Source: Candidatus Thioglobus plumae (lineage in GTDB: Bacteria; Pseudomonadota; Gammaproteobacteria; PS1; Pseudothioglobaceae). From it: 9,103 nucleotides of DNA. The notes under the pieces were generated by a model. The model made no database searches, was not told the DNA's origin, and saw only the letters and a program-made list of their open reading frames with translations. The DNA lies in the NCBI GenBank assembly GCA_910595815.1, contig CAJVCM010000053.1, positions 1-9,103 on the forward strand. Direction: 5' to 3'. Numbering within the stretch: the stretch's first letter is position 1; the number at the start of each line of letters is the position of its first letter. This document shows positions 1 through 7,058 of this stretch, piece by piece. The position numbers and the translations under genes were made by a program.

Positions 1-636
1 CCATAAGTCCTCTAAAGAGCCACCACCTCGCGCCAAAATTAACACATCACATCGATTTGACTGATCAGCCGCCTTGATAGCTTGAGATAATTTTTCTGCT
101 GAGCCCTCGCCTTGTACAACAGAATCAAATAATAAAATTTCAGCAAATGGATAACGCTTATTGAGTACTTTAATAATATCGCGAATAACCGCACCATTCG
201 ACGAAGAAATGACACCAATTGTATTGACTTTAGCGGGCAATGGTTTCTTATGCTGAGCATCAAACAGGCCTTCATCTTTGAGTTTGGTTTTGAGTTGTTC
301 GAAGGCCAGTTGTAAGTTGCCCACACCGACAGGCTCAACATGTTGAATGATTAACTGAAAATCACCCCGTGCCTCATACAAGGTTGGTGCAGCACGCACT
401 AGTACTTCCAGTCCATTTTCAGGGTTGAATTTGATATTACGTTGGTTAAGGCGGAATAACGCACAACGAATCTGCCCACGACTATCTTTGAGTGAGAAAT
501 ACCAATGCCCAGAAGCAGGACGAGATAAATTAGAAATTTCCCCTTGTAACCAACAAGTGGGAATGTTGTTTTCAATGGTTTTATTACACAGTGATAAAAA
601 ATCAGAGACCGTGTAGATTTCATCAATATTAAACAT
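1..636 (-). CDS. xseA: Exodeoxyribonuclease VII large subunit, N-terminal half (cut by window edge)
   Basis: This is the large subunit of exodeoxyribonuclease VII, which with several copies of XseB degrades single-stranded DNA to oligonucleotides in the cytoplasm and takes part in repair. The frame is open from the ATG at 634-636 to the window edge, giving 212 residues of a family usually 400-450 long. Residues about 5-100 form the N-terminal OB-fold, with WLQGEISN (29-36), ASGHWYFSLKD (41-51) and YEARGDFQ (87-94). The catalytic domain begins near residue 135 with GVISSSNGAVIRDI (141-154) and reaches RGGGSLEDLW (203-212), the strongly conserved block where the window ends. The start lies one base after the stop of the Smr-domain gene, so the two are almost certainly co-transcribed and translationally coupled. 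No clear Shine-Dalgarno is visible. The identification is very secure; the C-terminal half is simply outside the window. Confidence 0.97.
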   Translation of the reverse strand, partial: MFNIDEIYTVSDFLSLCNKTIENNIPTCWLQGEISNLSRPASGHWYFSLKDSRGQIRCALFRLNQRNIKFNPENGLEVLVRAAPTLYEARGDFQLIIQHVEPVGVGNLQLAFEQLKTKLKDEGLFDAQHKKPLPAKVNTIGVISSSNGAVIRDIIKVLNKRYPFAEILLFDSVVQGEGSAEKLSQAIKAADQSNRCDVLILARGGGSLEDLW

Positions 637-637
637 G

Positions 638-1129
638 TTAGTTTTGTTTTAGTAGTGCAAATACAGCACCCGTACCACCATCTTTATCAGGGCAAGAATT
701 AAAAGCCAATACTTGAGGATGTTGACTTAAAAAACTCACCACTTGGGTTTTTAAAATACTCATGCCATTTTCAGAGTGATAGCCTTTGCCATGAATGATT
801 TGAATAAAAGGCTCAAATTGGTGATGATACATAAATTCTGACAATGACTCACAAGCCTCAACCACTGTTTGACCATGCAAATCTAAAACAGGCATAGTAT
901 TAAGATTACCCTGTTTCATTTTTTTAATGACTTTGATTGAAACACCGCTCTTTGAATAGCTAACAATTTTTGAGCCATCGAGATTGGCATCAACAATATA
1001 ACTGTATGCGGTAAATGCTGGCTTTTTTAAGGCATTGCTTGATCGATTGACACCATCTTTATCTATCGGTACATTGGCATCAACTGTTGATCTGAATAGT
1101 TGTTTATCTTCTTCGTTAATCTGTTTCAT
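638..1129 (-). CDS. Smr-domain endonuclease (SmrA/SmrB-like)
   Basis: This 163-residue protein carries a C-terminal Smr domain with the family signatures DLHG (83-86), IIHGKG (111-116) and GGTGA (151-155). Gammaproteobacterial Smr proteins are RNA or DNA endonucleases; SmrB (YfcN) cleaves mRNA between collided ribosomes. The N-terminus has NEEDKQLFR (5-13), matching the short helical EEDxxLF segment seen at the start of SmrA and SmrB, followed by a variable linker and a lysine-rich patch (about 67-72). The HGKG and GGTGA forms look closer to SmrA (YdaL) than to SmrB, so I give no symbol. The ATG at 1127-1129 was chosen because the upstream in-frame ATG at 1163-1165 overlaps a -10 element and would require translating the rpsT terminator hairpin. 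It overlaps nothing and ends one base before xseA. Transcription probably comes from the extended -10 promoter inside the rpsT terminator region. Confidence 0.9.
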   Translation of the reverse strand: MKQINEEDKQLFRSTVDANVPIDKDGVNRSSNALKKPAFTAYSYIVDANLDGSKIVSYSKSGVSIKVIKKMKQGNLNTMPVLDLHGQTVVEACESLSEFMYHHQFEPFIQIIHGKGYHSENGMSILKTQVVSFLSQHPQVLAFNSCPDKDGGTGAVFALLKQN

Positions 1130-1137
1130 ACACACAT

Positions 1138-1160
1138 AAAAAAAGCCCTCAATTGAGGGC
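1138..1160 (-). terminator. Rho-independent terminator of rpsT
   Basis: Read on the minus strand, a 6-bp GC-rich stem (GCCCTC, AATT loop, GAGGGC) at 1145-1160 is followed at once by seven T residues (1138-1144). It starts 28 bases after the rpsT stop codon, as expected for an intrinsic terminator. It ends only eight bases before the ATG of the Smr-domain gene. Because the loop AATT is itself self-complementary, the whole 16-base element is a perfect palindrome. Confidence 0.9.
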
Positions 1161-1163
1161 CTC

Positions 1164-1169
1164 ATTATA
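1164..1169 (-). promoter_or_regulatory. Extended -10 promoter for the Smr gene and xseA
   Basis: The minus strand reads TGCTATAAT ending at 1164: a perfect TATAAT preceded by the TGn extension. The -35 position at suitable spacing (near 1186-1192) is poor, which an extended -10 tolerates. The predicted start, 6 to 9 bases downstream, falls at about 1154-1157, within the hairpin of the rpsT terminator, so transcripts from here would lack most of its first arm. A start there leaves a leader of about 25 bases before the ATG at 1129. This is inferred from sequence only. Confidence 0.6.
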
Positions 1170-1188
1170 GCAATGTAAACGTTTTAGT

Positions 1189-1449
1189 TTATAGTGCTTT
1201 AATCTGTGCGTTAAAGCGAGACTTCTTTCTAGCTGCTTGGTTCTTATTCATTAAACCTTTGCTAACTGCTTGGTCAATCATCTTTTGCATTGCACCAAAA
1301 CCACCCTGAGCTTCTTCTTTATTGCCAGCTTCTAATGCGTAAGCTACTTTCTTAATGAAAGTGCGAACTTTAGCGCGAATTTGTGAATTGTGTTTGTTGC
1401 GTTTAACTGCTTGTCTTGCGCGCTTTTTTGAACCTGCTGAATTAGCCAT
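1189..1449 (-). CDS. rpsT: 30S ribosomal protein S20
   Basis: This is ribosomal protein S20, 86 residues, which binds the body of 16S rRNA early in assembly of the small subunit. The start MANSAGSKKRARQ (1-13) and the block KRNKHNSQIRAKVRTFIKK (17-35) are typical of the family, as is the C-terminal SKGLMNKNQAARKKSRF segment (64-80). Length matches the usual 85-90 residues and the protein is strongly basic, forming three long helices in known structures. The gene has its own promoter overlapping the end of hflD and its own terminator, so it can be expressed apart from the genes on both sides. Translation starts at ATG, not the UUG used in Escherichia coli, and no evident Shine-Dalgarno precedes it. 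Confidence 0.98.
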   Translation of the reverse strand: MANSAGSKKRARQAVKRNKHNSQIRAKVRTFIKKVAYALEAGNKEEAQGGFGAMQKMIDQAVSKGLMNKNQAARKKSRFNAQIKAL

Positions 1450-1482
1450 CGTATTTAAAAATTGAAGTTAGTAAAGCGCGTA

Positions 1483-1511
1483 ATTATAAAGTCTTAAGCG
1501 CTAAAAGTCCA
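1483..1511 (-). promoter_or_regulatory. Promoter of rpsT, overlapping the 3' end of hflD
   Basis: The minus strand has TGGACT (1506-1511, four of six matches to the -35 consensus), a 17-base spacer and a perfect TATAAT (1483-1488). The -35 box lies within the last codons of hflD. The bases right after the -10 read TACGCGC, a GC-rich discriminator of the kind seen at stringently controlled ribosomal promoters. The predicted start near 1475 leaves a leader of about 26 bases before rpsT. Growth-rate control is inferred from the discriminator only. Confidence 0.7.
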
Positions 1512-2106
1512 TAGTGTTTACTAATTTAAGTGTCTTTTTCTTATTTAGTAATAATTGCCAAGTTCTACCGCCTTGCGACTTCCACAAAGAGACCGCTCGA
1601 ATGCCTGCTAGCAGTAGCGCTCTAATATGGTTGGCGGTATGTTGATTGGACAAATAAAGTTGTTCACCACTGACCATGATTCTTGGATTAAGCTCACCCA
1701 AGGTTGTTTTATAAAGTTCGGCTAAGCGCGCCAATGTATTAGAGTGAGAAATTTCAAAAAATTCTTGTTTTTTAATCAAATCAATTTCTCCCGATATCTG
1801 TGACAAAAGTGCTTTATTTTTCATCAGTTTCTTTTCAAGATTGATTAACGCTAACGAGTAAAAAATAACATTCTGCATGGATTTACTCTTTTTTCCAAAA
1901 GCTTTAGTCAGTGCCTTGAGTCCAATAGAGAGGTCTTTGGGCGATGAAAACACCTCGTCAACCTTGGTGCTGTTACTTATAAGGCTTTTTAAACTGGCTT
2001 TATTGCTTTTTCCATCGCAAGTGCCAGTAGAGGCGAGCTGCTCAACCAGCGCTGTGGTTTGCAGTAGAGAGGCTAGGGCAAGGGTTTGCTGTTTTAATTT
2101 ATCCAT
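1501..2106 (-). CDS. hflD: High frequency lysogenization protein HflD homologue
   Basis: HflD (formerly YcfC) is a mostly helical, membrane-associated protein of gammaproteobacteria; in Escherichia coli it interacts with the phage lambda CII activator and promotes its degradation, while its housekeeping role remains unclear. The 201-residue protein matches the family in length. Visible conserved parts are the N-terminal LALASLLQTTALVEQLA segment (9-25), the TCDG turn (29-32), NPRIMVSG (140-147) and IRALLLAGIRAVSLWKSQGG (161-180). The ATG at 2104-2106 lies 13 bases after the mnmA stop, the conserved mnmA-hflD pairing of Escherichia coli, where purB follows; here rpsT follows instead. The end of the gene contains the -35 element of the rpsT promoter. 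Confidence 0.94.
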   Translation of the reverse strand: MDKLKQQTLALASLLQTTALVEQLASTGTCDGKSNKASLKSLISNSTKVDEVFSSPKDLSIGLKALTKAFGKKSKSMQNVIFYSLALINLEKKLMKNKALLSQISGEIDLIKKQEFFEISHSNTLARLAELYKTTLGELNPRIMVSGEQLYLSNQHTANHIRALLLAGIRAVSLWKSQGGRTWQLLLNKKKTLKLVNTMDF

Positions 2107-2119
2107 TATTTGTTATATG

Positions 2120-3190
2120 CTAGTTTCTGGTTTCAATAATAGCGCCACCTAGGCAAATATCATCATCATAAAAAACGATTGATTGCCCTGGCGTGATCGC
2201 ACGCTGTGGCTGATCAAAAGTTACTTTTAACTGCCCATTATCTGTTGGGTGAACAAGACAAAGTTGTGATTGTTGACGATACCGTATTTTGGCAGTGCAT
2301 GCCAACGGTAATATTGGGGGATTTCCAATCCAGTGTGGGTCAGAGGCATTTAAATTATGATGATACAGCAGGGCATGATCACCTTGTACAACCACTAATT
2401 CATTGCTATCAATACGCTTATCAGCAACAAACCAAGGTTCGCCTGAGTTACTAAAGCCACCACCGATCTCCAAACCTTTACGTTGACCCATCGTATAGAA
2501 CGCCAAACCCTCATGATGCTTGATAAATTGACCGTCTTGATCAACAATATCGCCTTGTTGTTTGGGTAGGTAGGTTTGTAAAAATTCTGAAAAATTGCGC
2601 TCCCCAATAAAGCAAATACCGGTTGAATCTTTTTTATCTGCGGTGACAAAACCATTTTCTGTGGCAATTCGTCGCACCTCATCTTTGTTGATTTCACCGA
2701 GTGGAAATAAGCTCTTTGAGAGTTGATTTTGGTTAAGCAAGTGTAAAAAATAACTTTGATCTTTGTTATTATCAAGCCCAGTTTGTAATTGGTAAATACC
2801 GTTGTCTTCATGGATTCTTGCATAATGACCCGTGGCAATCTTATCAGCACCAAGTGAAATTGCGTGCTCTAAGAAAACCTTAAATTTAATCTTTTGATTG
2901 CACAAAACATCAGGGTTTGGCGTACGACCTTTTTTGTGTTCTTTGAGAAAATGATCAAAGACATCATCCCAATAATCAGCTGAAAAATTAATGGTGTGAA
3001 GTTTGACACCCAGTTTGTCAGCCACTTTTTGTGCATCGGATAAATCTTGCTCTGCTGTGCAAACGCCGTCAGTGTCGTCCTCTTCCCAGTTTTTCATAAA
3101 CAAGGCTTCGACTTCATAGCCTTGTTCTAATAACATGAGTGTGGCGACAGAAGAATCAACTCCACCAGAAAGTCCAACAATGATTTTCAT
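2120..3190 (-). CDS. mnmA: tRNA-specific 2-thiouridylase MnmA
   Basis: MnmA adds sulfur to C2 of the wobble uridine U34 in tRNAs for Lys, Glu and Gln, using ATP and sulfur relayed from IscS through the Tus proteins. Starting at the ATG 3188-3190 the protein has 356 residues, normal for the family. The ATP pyrophosphatase P-loop is GLSGGVDSS (6-14). The catalytic cysteines are Cys97 in NPDVLCNQKIKF (92-103, with Asp94) and Cys193 in TGICFIGER (190-198), both present, so the enzyme should be active. GQRKGL lies in the central domain, and a C-terminal beta-barrel follows. A longer reading from 3223 would run back into phoH and adds 11 unrelated residues, so it was rejected. The start is four bases after the phoH stop, in the place where ybeY is expected; hflD follows after 13 bases. 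Confidence 0.97.
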   Translation of the reverse strand: MKIIVGLSGGVDSSVATLMLLEQGYEVEALFMKNWEEDDTDGVCTAEQDLSDAQKVADKLGVKLHTINFSADYWDDVFDHFLKEHKKGRTPNPDVLCNQKIKFKVFLEHAISLGADKIATGHYARIHEDNGIYQLQTGLDNNKDQSYFLHLLNQNQLSKSLFPLGEINKDEVRRIATENGFVTADKKDSTGICFIGERNFSEFLQTYLPKQQGDIVDQDGQFIKHHEGLAFYTMGQRKGLEIGGGFSNSGEPWFVADKRIDSNELVVVQGDHALLYHHNLNASDPHWIGNPPILPLACTAKIRYRQQSQLCLVHPTDNGQLKVTFDQPQRAITPGQSIVFYDDDICLGGAIIETRN

Positions 3191-3194
3191 CGGA

Positions 3195-4112
3195 TTATTC
3201 AAAGAGTTCGTAGGCTTGTACAATACGCTGAACCAGCTTATGTCTTACAACATCTCTAGAGTGAAAATGACAAAATGAAATCCTAGATTCATTTTCTAAC
3301 ACCTTCATGGCGTGCAACAATCCTGACTGGCTTGGTCGAGCAAGGTCAATTTGAGTAACATCGCCAGTGATTACCATCTTTGAACCAAAACCCATACGCG
3401 TTAAAAACATCTTCATCTGTTCTGTGGTGGTGTTTTGAGCTTCATCCAAAATAATAAAAGCTTCGTTCAGAGTTCGGCCACGCATAAAAGCAAGTGGTGC
3501 CACTTCAATAATATTTTTATCTAATAGCTTGGTGACTTTGTCAAACCCCATCATTTCGTATAAAGCATCATAAATAGGGCGCAAGTAAGGATCGATTTTT
3601 TCAGTTAAATCACCAGGTAAAAATCCCAGTTTTTCGCCAGCTTCTACTGCAGGACGTACCAAAACAATGCGCCTAACATCTGAACGCTCTAAGGCTTCAA
3701 CCGCTCTTGCTACTGCAAGATAGGTTTTCCCTGTGCCTGCTGGACCAATACCAAAGACGCAGTCTCGATCCTGAATAGCTTTAACGTAAAGCTGTTGATT
3801 GAGAGAGCGCACATGAATAAATTTACGTTTGGTTTTGATATTAACCGATTCATTAGTCAGGTTGTCTTGAGTATAAGCTTTAATACTCATCTCGACATCA
3901 TGAGCGCTAATAGTTTGAGTCTTTGCCAGTACACATAAATCTTGCAATATTAGACTAGCAGTGTGTTTGTTATCACCGTGAATAACAAATTCTTGACCTT
4001 TGTTATCAATCTCTACATCTAAACTTTTGGCGATGGTTATTAAGTTGCGATCAAATGAGCCACAAATACTGGCTAATTGTTCAGAATTTTCAACTTCTAG
4101 GGTTATGTGCAT
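3195..4112 (-). CDS. ybeZ: PhoH-like ATPase (YbeZ)
   Basis: This 305-residue cytoplasmic P-loop ATPase belongs to the PhoH family, YbeZ type, thought to act with the RNase YbeY in RNA and ribosome metabolism. An N-terminal region (about 1-75) with the LASICGSFDRNL segment precedes the ATPase domain. The domain shows Walker A GPAGTGKT (123-130), RPAVEAGEKLGFLPGD (153-168), RGRTLNEAFIILDEAQN (211-227) containing Walker B, and GDVTQIDL (250-257); all key residues are present. The start is five bases after the miaB stop, preserving the Escherichia coli order miaB-ybeZ. The next gene is mnmA, not the usual partner ybeY, and ybeX and lnt are also missing from this place. Function beyond ATP binding is not firmly known for the family. 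Confidence 0.95.
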   Translation of the reverse strand: MHITLEVENSEQLASICGSFDRNLITIAKSLDVEIDNKGQEFVIHGDNKHTASLILQDLCVLAKTQTISAHDVEMSIKAYTQDNLTNESVNIKTKRKFIHVRSLNQQLYVKAIQDRDCVFGIGPAGTGKTYLAVARAVEALERSDVRRIVLVRPAVEAGEKLGFLPGDLTEKIDPYLRPIYDALYEMMGFDKVTKLLDKNIIEVAPLAFMRGRTLNEAFIILDEAQNTTTEQMKMFLTRMGFGSKMVITGDVTQIDLARPSQSGLLHAMKVLENESRISFCHFHSRDVVRHKLVQRIVQAYELFE

Positions 4113-4117
4113 AAGCG

Positions 4118-5488
4118 TTAAATAGCACCAGCGACATCAAGCAGTCCTCGGGGAGGAATATTTGGGGAATGTAATTCACCCATCAGTGAGTTACCACGTG
4201 CGCCAGTAATCTTTACATTAACAATTTGTCCAATCAAATTTTCATCGCCTTTAAAGTGAGTGTTGCGCATGTTTTCAGTTTTACCGAACATATTGTCGTC
4301 TTTTCTAGCTTTATTTTCAACTAAGACTTTTTGCACACTACCGATCATGGCTTTTGAAATCACCTCAGTAGACTCATCGATGGTTTTTTGCACTAAGCTC
4401 AGTCGATCTTTCTTGACTTGCATATCGACATCATCGGGGTAGCTTGCCGCTGGTGTACCAGGACGCTGGGAGTAAATAAAGCTAAAGGATTTGTCGAAAT
4501 TAATATCATTGATAAGCTTCATGGTGTTATCAAAGTCTTGATCGGTTTCACCAGGAAAGCCAATAATAAAGTCACTAGAGATAGAGATATCGGGGCGAAT
4601 TTCACGCAAACGTCTGATTTTTGATTTGTATTCAATTGCGGTGTGGCCACGCTTCATTAGGGTTAAAATTTTATCAGAGCCACTTTGAATCGGTAGATGT
4701 AGATGTGAAACCAACTCAGGTACTTCAGCGTACGCTTGAATTAAACTATCACTGAATTCCACCGGATGTGAAGTGGTATAACGAATGCGATCAATGCCAT
4801 CAATTTGTGCCACAATATTAATCAATAGTGCCAAATCAGCACTTTGCCCATCATCCATTAAACCTTGATAAGCATTGACATTCTGGCCGAGTAAGTTCAC
4901 TTCTCTAACACCTTGGTCAGCTAGAATTTGAACCTCTTTAATGACATCGTTAAACGGGCGCGAGACTTCTTCACCACGCGTATATGGCACCACACAAAAA
5001 GTACAGTATTTAGAGCAACCTTCCATAATGGAAACGAAAGCAGTTACGCCACTAGCTTCCGGCTCAGGAAGATGGTCGAATTTTTCAATTTCTGGAAAAG
5101 AGATATCAATACTAACCCCTTTATCACCCAGTGCATCACTCAGCATATTGGGTAAGCGATGTAGCGTTTGTGGGCCGAAAATCATGTCCACATAGGGTGC
5201 GCGTTTTAAAATGAGTTCGCCTTCTTGTGAGGCAACACAGCCACCGACACCAATCACTAGATTTGGATTTTTTTCTTTGAGTTTACGCCAGCGCCCCAGT
5301 TGATGAAACAGCTTTTCTTGAGCTTTTTCACGAATAGAGCAAGTGTTAAGCAGGAGTACATCTGCCTCAAGTGCATCATCGGTTAGCTCTAAGCCATGAG
5401 AATGTTTAAGTACGTCACTCATTTTATTAGAGTCGTATTCGTTCATCTGACACCCGAAAGTGCGAATGTGTAGTTTAGATAAAGGCAT
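4118..5488 (-). CDS. miaB: tRNA-2-methylthio-N6-dimethylallyladenosine synthase MiaB
   Basis: MiaB is a radical SAM methylthiotransferase that turns i6A37, next to the anticodon, into ms2i6A37. The 456-residue protein is of family length. The N-terminal MTTase domain holds the three ligands of the auxiliary iron-sulfur cluster, Cys13 (RTFGCQMN), Cys50 (NTCSIREK) and Cys84 (GGCVAS). The radical SAM cluster motif is CSKYCTFC (Cys158, Cys162, Cys165), followed by PYTRGEE, and LPIQSGSD (265-272) and FPGETDQDF (311-319) fit the barrel. A TRAM domain occupies about 380-440. The ATG shares one base with the stop codon of the upstream MscS gene (TAATG), pointing to translational coupling. It and MnmA, two genes later, both insert sulfur into the anticodon loop. 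Specificity for i6A rather than t6A follows from close resemblance to MiaB. Confidence 0.97.
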   Translation of the reverse strand: MPLSKLHIRTFGCQMNEYDSNKMSDVLKHSHGLELTDDALEADVLLLNTCSIREKAQEKLFHQLGRWRKLKEKNPNLVIGVGGCVASQEGELILKRAPYVDMIFGPQTLHRLPNMLSDALGDKGVSIDISFPEIEKFDHLPEPEASGVTAFVSIMEGCSKYCTFCVVPYTRGEEVSRPFNDVIKEVQILADQGVREVNLLGQNVNAYQGLMDDGQSADLALLINIVAQIDGIDRIRYTTSHPVEFSDSLIQAYAEVPELVSHLHLPIQSGSDKILTLMKRGHTAIEYKSKIRRLREIRPDISISSDFIIGFPGETDQDFDNTMKLINDINFDKSFSFIYSQRPGTPAASYPDDVDMQVKKDRLSLVQKTIDESTEVISKAMIGSVQKVLVENKARKDDNMFGKTENMRNTHFKGDENLIGQIVNVKITGARGNSLMGELHSPNIPPRGLLDVAGAI

Positions 5489-6513
5489 TACTTTTGAATG
5501 TGTAGTGTTTGTGTTGGGTAGGCAATTTCTGCTTTATGTTTGGCAATGATTATTGCGATTTCAAGTAATAATTCTTGTTTAATTTTTTGGTATTCACCTT
5601 TGCTTATTGTATTGGTGAATGCATACACAGTGATATCTAGTGATGATGCATTGAAATAATTAAAGTACACTCGCAAAGATTCAGATTGATCAATATCTTT
5701 ATGTGCTTTTAGTAATACCTCTACTTCGGCAACAATAGCCGGCAATTGTGCAATATCATCATAACGAATACCGATCACTTCTTTGATGCGACGATTGGTC
5801 ATACGTGATGGTGTCTCAATGGGGATTGAAGCAAAAATAGAGTTGGGAATATAAACTGGATTTTTAGCAAAGGTTCGAATGCGAGTCATGCGCCAGCCGA
5901 TTTTTTCAACCACACCTTCAAATTCAGTTGAACGAATCCAATCACCGGTTGAAAAAGGTTTATCCATTTGAATCATTAGCCCGCCAAAGATATTACTTAG
6001 CATGTCTTTGGCGGCGAAGCCCATGACAATACCACCAACACCACCAAAAGTAAGTAAGCTAGAAATTGAAAAGCCTAAATGCTGAGCAATGCCTAATAAA
6101 ATAGCCACCATCACCAAAATTTTGATCAATCGCGTAAATAGGCGAACCGAATCATTGTTAACACTGTTATCAGCCTCAAGTAAATAAGCCTCAACCCCTG
6201 AAATAACCCTAATTACACCCCAAGTAATAATAAAGATTGGCACAATATCGATATATTCAACTAGCTTATTAAAAACTTCTATTTGCCCTTTGAAAGCATT
6301 AATAGAGAAGTAAGCCCAACCAAACCAAATCAGTACTTTTAGTGGCGCAGAAATAGCTTTAATCAGATGGTCATCCCATTGAATTTTAGTTTTACCAGCA
6401 TGAGAAATAATTTTTCTAAGGGCGACACCTAAGATGATATGTGCAATAAAGGCCACAGTAAATAAAATACCGACCATTTCAAGTGGAGTTAAATTTTGTA
6501 AAAATTCATTCAT
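5488..6513 (-). CDS. MscS-family mechanosensitive ion channel
   Basis: This 341-residue inner-membrane protein belongs to the small-conductance mechanosensitive channel family, which opens under membrane tension to release solutes during osmotic downshock. Hydrophobic segments lie at about 12-33, 55-73, 87-105 and 127-146, then the pore helix TM3 with FGGVGGIVMGFAAKDMLSNIFGG (156-178). That makes about five membrane helices, more than the three of MscS itself and closer to the YnaI type, though the pore is the family's. The soluble MscS beta domain follows with PFSTGDWI (186-193), GWRMTRIRT (206-214) and YIPNSIF (221-227), and a C-terminal alpha-beta part to the end. The start is 17 bases after the stop of the NlpD-like gene, and the stop overlaps the miaB start by one base. 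The family is secure; conductance and ion preference cannot be told. Confidence 0.92.
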   Translation of the reverse strand: MNEFLQNLTPLEMVGILFTVAFIAHIILGVALRKIISHAGKTKIQWDDHLIKAISAPLKVLIWFGWAYFSINAFKGQIEVFNKLVEYIDIVPIFIITWGVIRVISGVEAYLLEADNSVNNDSVRLFTRLIKILVMVAILLGIAQHLGFSISSLLTFGGVGGIVMGFAAKDMLSNIFGGLMIQMDKPFSTGDWIRSTEFEGVVEKIGWRMTRIRTFAKNPVYIPNSIFASIPIETPSRMTNRRIKEVIGIRYDDIAQLPAIVAEVEVLLKAHKDIDQSESLRVYFNYFNASSLDITVYAFTNTISKGEYQKIKQELLLEIAIIIAKHKAEIAYPTQTLHIQK

Positions 6514-6530
6514 GTGGCTTATTTTAGCTG

Positions 6531-7058
6531 TTATTTCAAGTATTTGAGCGGATTAATTGGTGTTTCAAATTTTTTCATTTCAAAGTAAAAATCACCTTTA
6601 CCTGTTAAGGCAATCACTTGTCCTTTTTTGATTTTGTCTCCATTCTTCACTTTTAGACTTTGGTTTTGCGTGTAAGTGCTATAAAAACCCAGCGGGTGTT
6701 TAATGATGATCATTTTTCCATAACTCTTCATCTTATCACCACTATAGACAACTACACCATTACGAATGGCGCGTACTTTTTGACCAGGCTTGGTGTTAAA
6801 AGTAAGGCCAGTGTGTTTTTTTGAAAAGGTTTTTATTACCTTGCTAGCCACTGGAATAGACCAACTTTTTTTACTAACTTTATTTTTTGATTTCTTGGTT
6901 TCTTTAACAATAACTGCATTATTGGCCAAACGTGCTTGGTTGATATTTTGTTGGTTGATCGATTTTTCAACAATAATTACCCTCGACTTGGGTGAAGATG
7001 AAAAACATCCGCCAAGACTTGTGGAGATAAAAATAACAACCAGTAGTTTAATTAACAT
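6531..7058 (-). CDS. NlpD-like lipoprotein with degenerate LytM domain
   Basis: This 175-residue protein begins with a lipoprotein signal peptide: KLLVVIFISTS, then the lipobox LGGC with the acylated Cys18. Residue +2 is Phe, so sorting to the outer membrane is expected. A polar lysine-rich linker (about 20-75) leads to a LytM (M23-type) domain at about 80-175 with VRAIRNGVVVYSGD (95-108), YGKMIIIKH (113-121) and NPLKYL at the end. The zinc ligands are missing: there is no HxxxD at the domain start, and the usual LHFEIR is FYFEMK (157-162). That pattern fits NlpD or EnvC, which activate cell-wall amidases during division and are not peptidases themselves. No LysM repeat is evident, and it is under half the length of Escherichia coli NlpD. 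The start overlaps the YqaA-family gene by 11 bases, and TAGGA about nine bases upstream is the only recognisable Shine-Dalgarno in the run. Confidence 0.82.
   Translation of the reverse strand: MLIKLLVVIFISTSLGGCFSSSPKSRVIIVEKSINQQNINQARLANNAVIVKETKKSKNKVSKKSWSIPVASKVIKTFSKKHTGLTFNTKPGQKVRAIRNGVVVYSGDKMKSYGKMIIIKHPLGFYSTYTQNQSLKVKNGDKIKKGQVIALTGKGDFYFEMKKFETPINPLKYLK

Noticed and set aside
39..626. Two minus-strand open frames of 100 and 75 codons at 39-341 and 399-626
   Set aside because: Both lie in other frames of xseA, which reads open and conserved across the whole stretch.
1130..1165. A longer start for the Smr-domain gene at the ATG at 1163-1165
   Set aside because: That ATG overlaps the -10 hexamer and would require translating the rpsT terminator stem; the added 12 residues resemble nothing in the family, while the ATG at 1129 gives the family-typical N-terminus.
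1877..2152. Plus-strand open frame of 91 codons opposite hflD
   Set aside because: Antisense to a well-supported gene, low-complexity hydrophobic and cysteine-rich translation, no initiation signals.
2395..2853. Minus-strand frame of 152 codons within mnmA
   Set aside because: It overlaps in another frame an enzyme with intact catalytic residues, and its translation has no family features.
3191..3223. A longer start for mnmA at 3223
   Set aside because: It runs into the end of phoH and adds 11 residues before the standard MKIIVGLSGGVDSS start of the family.
4928..5195. Plus-strand open frames of 75 and 84 codons opposite miaB
   Set aside because: They are antisense to a strongly conserved enzyme, lack recognisable domains and lie over the conserved cysteine region, so they are by-products of its codon pattern.
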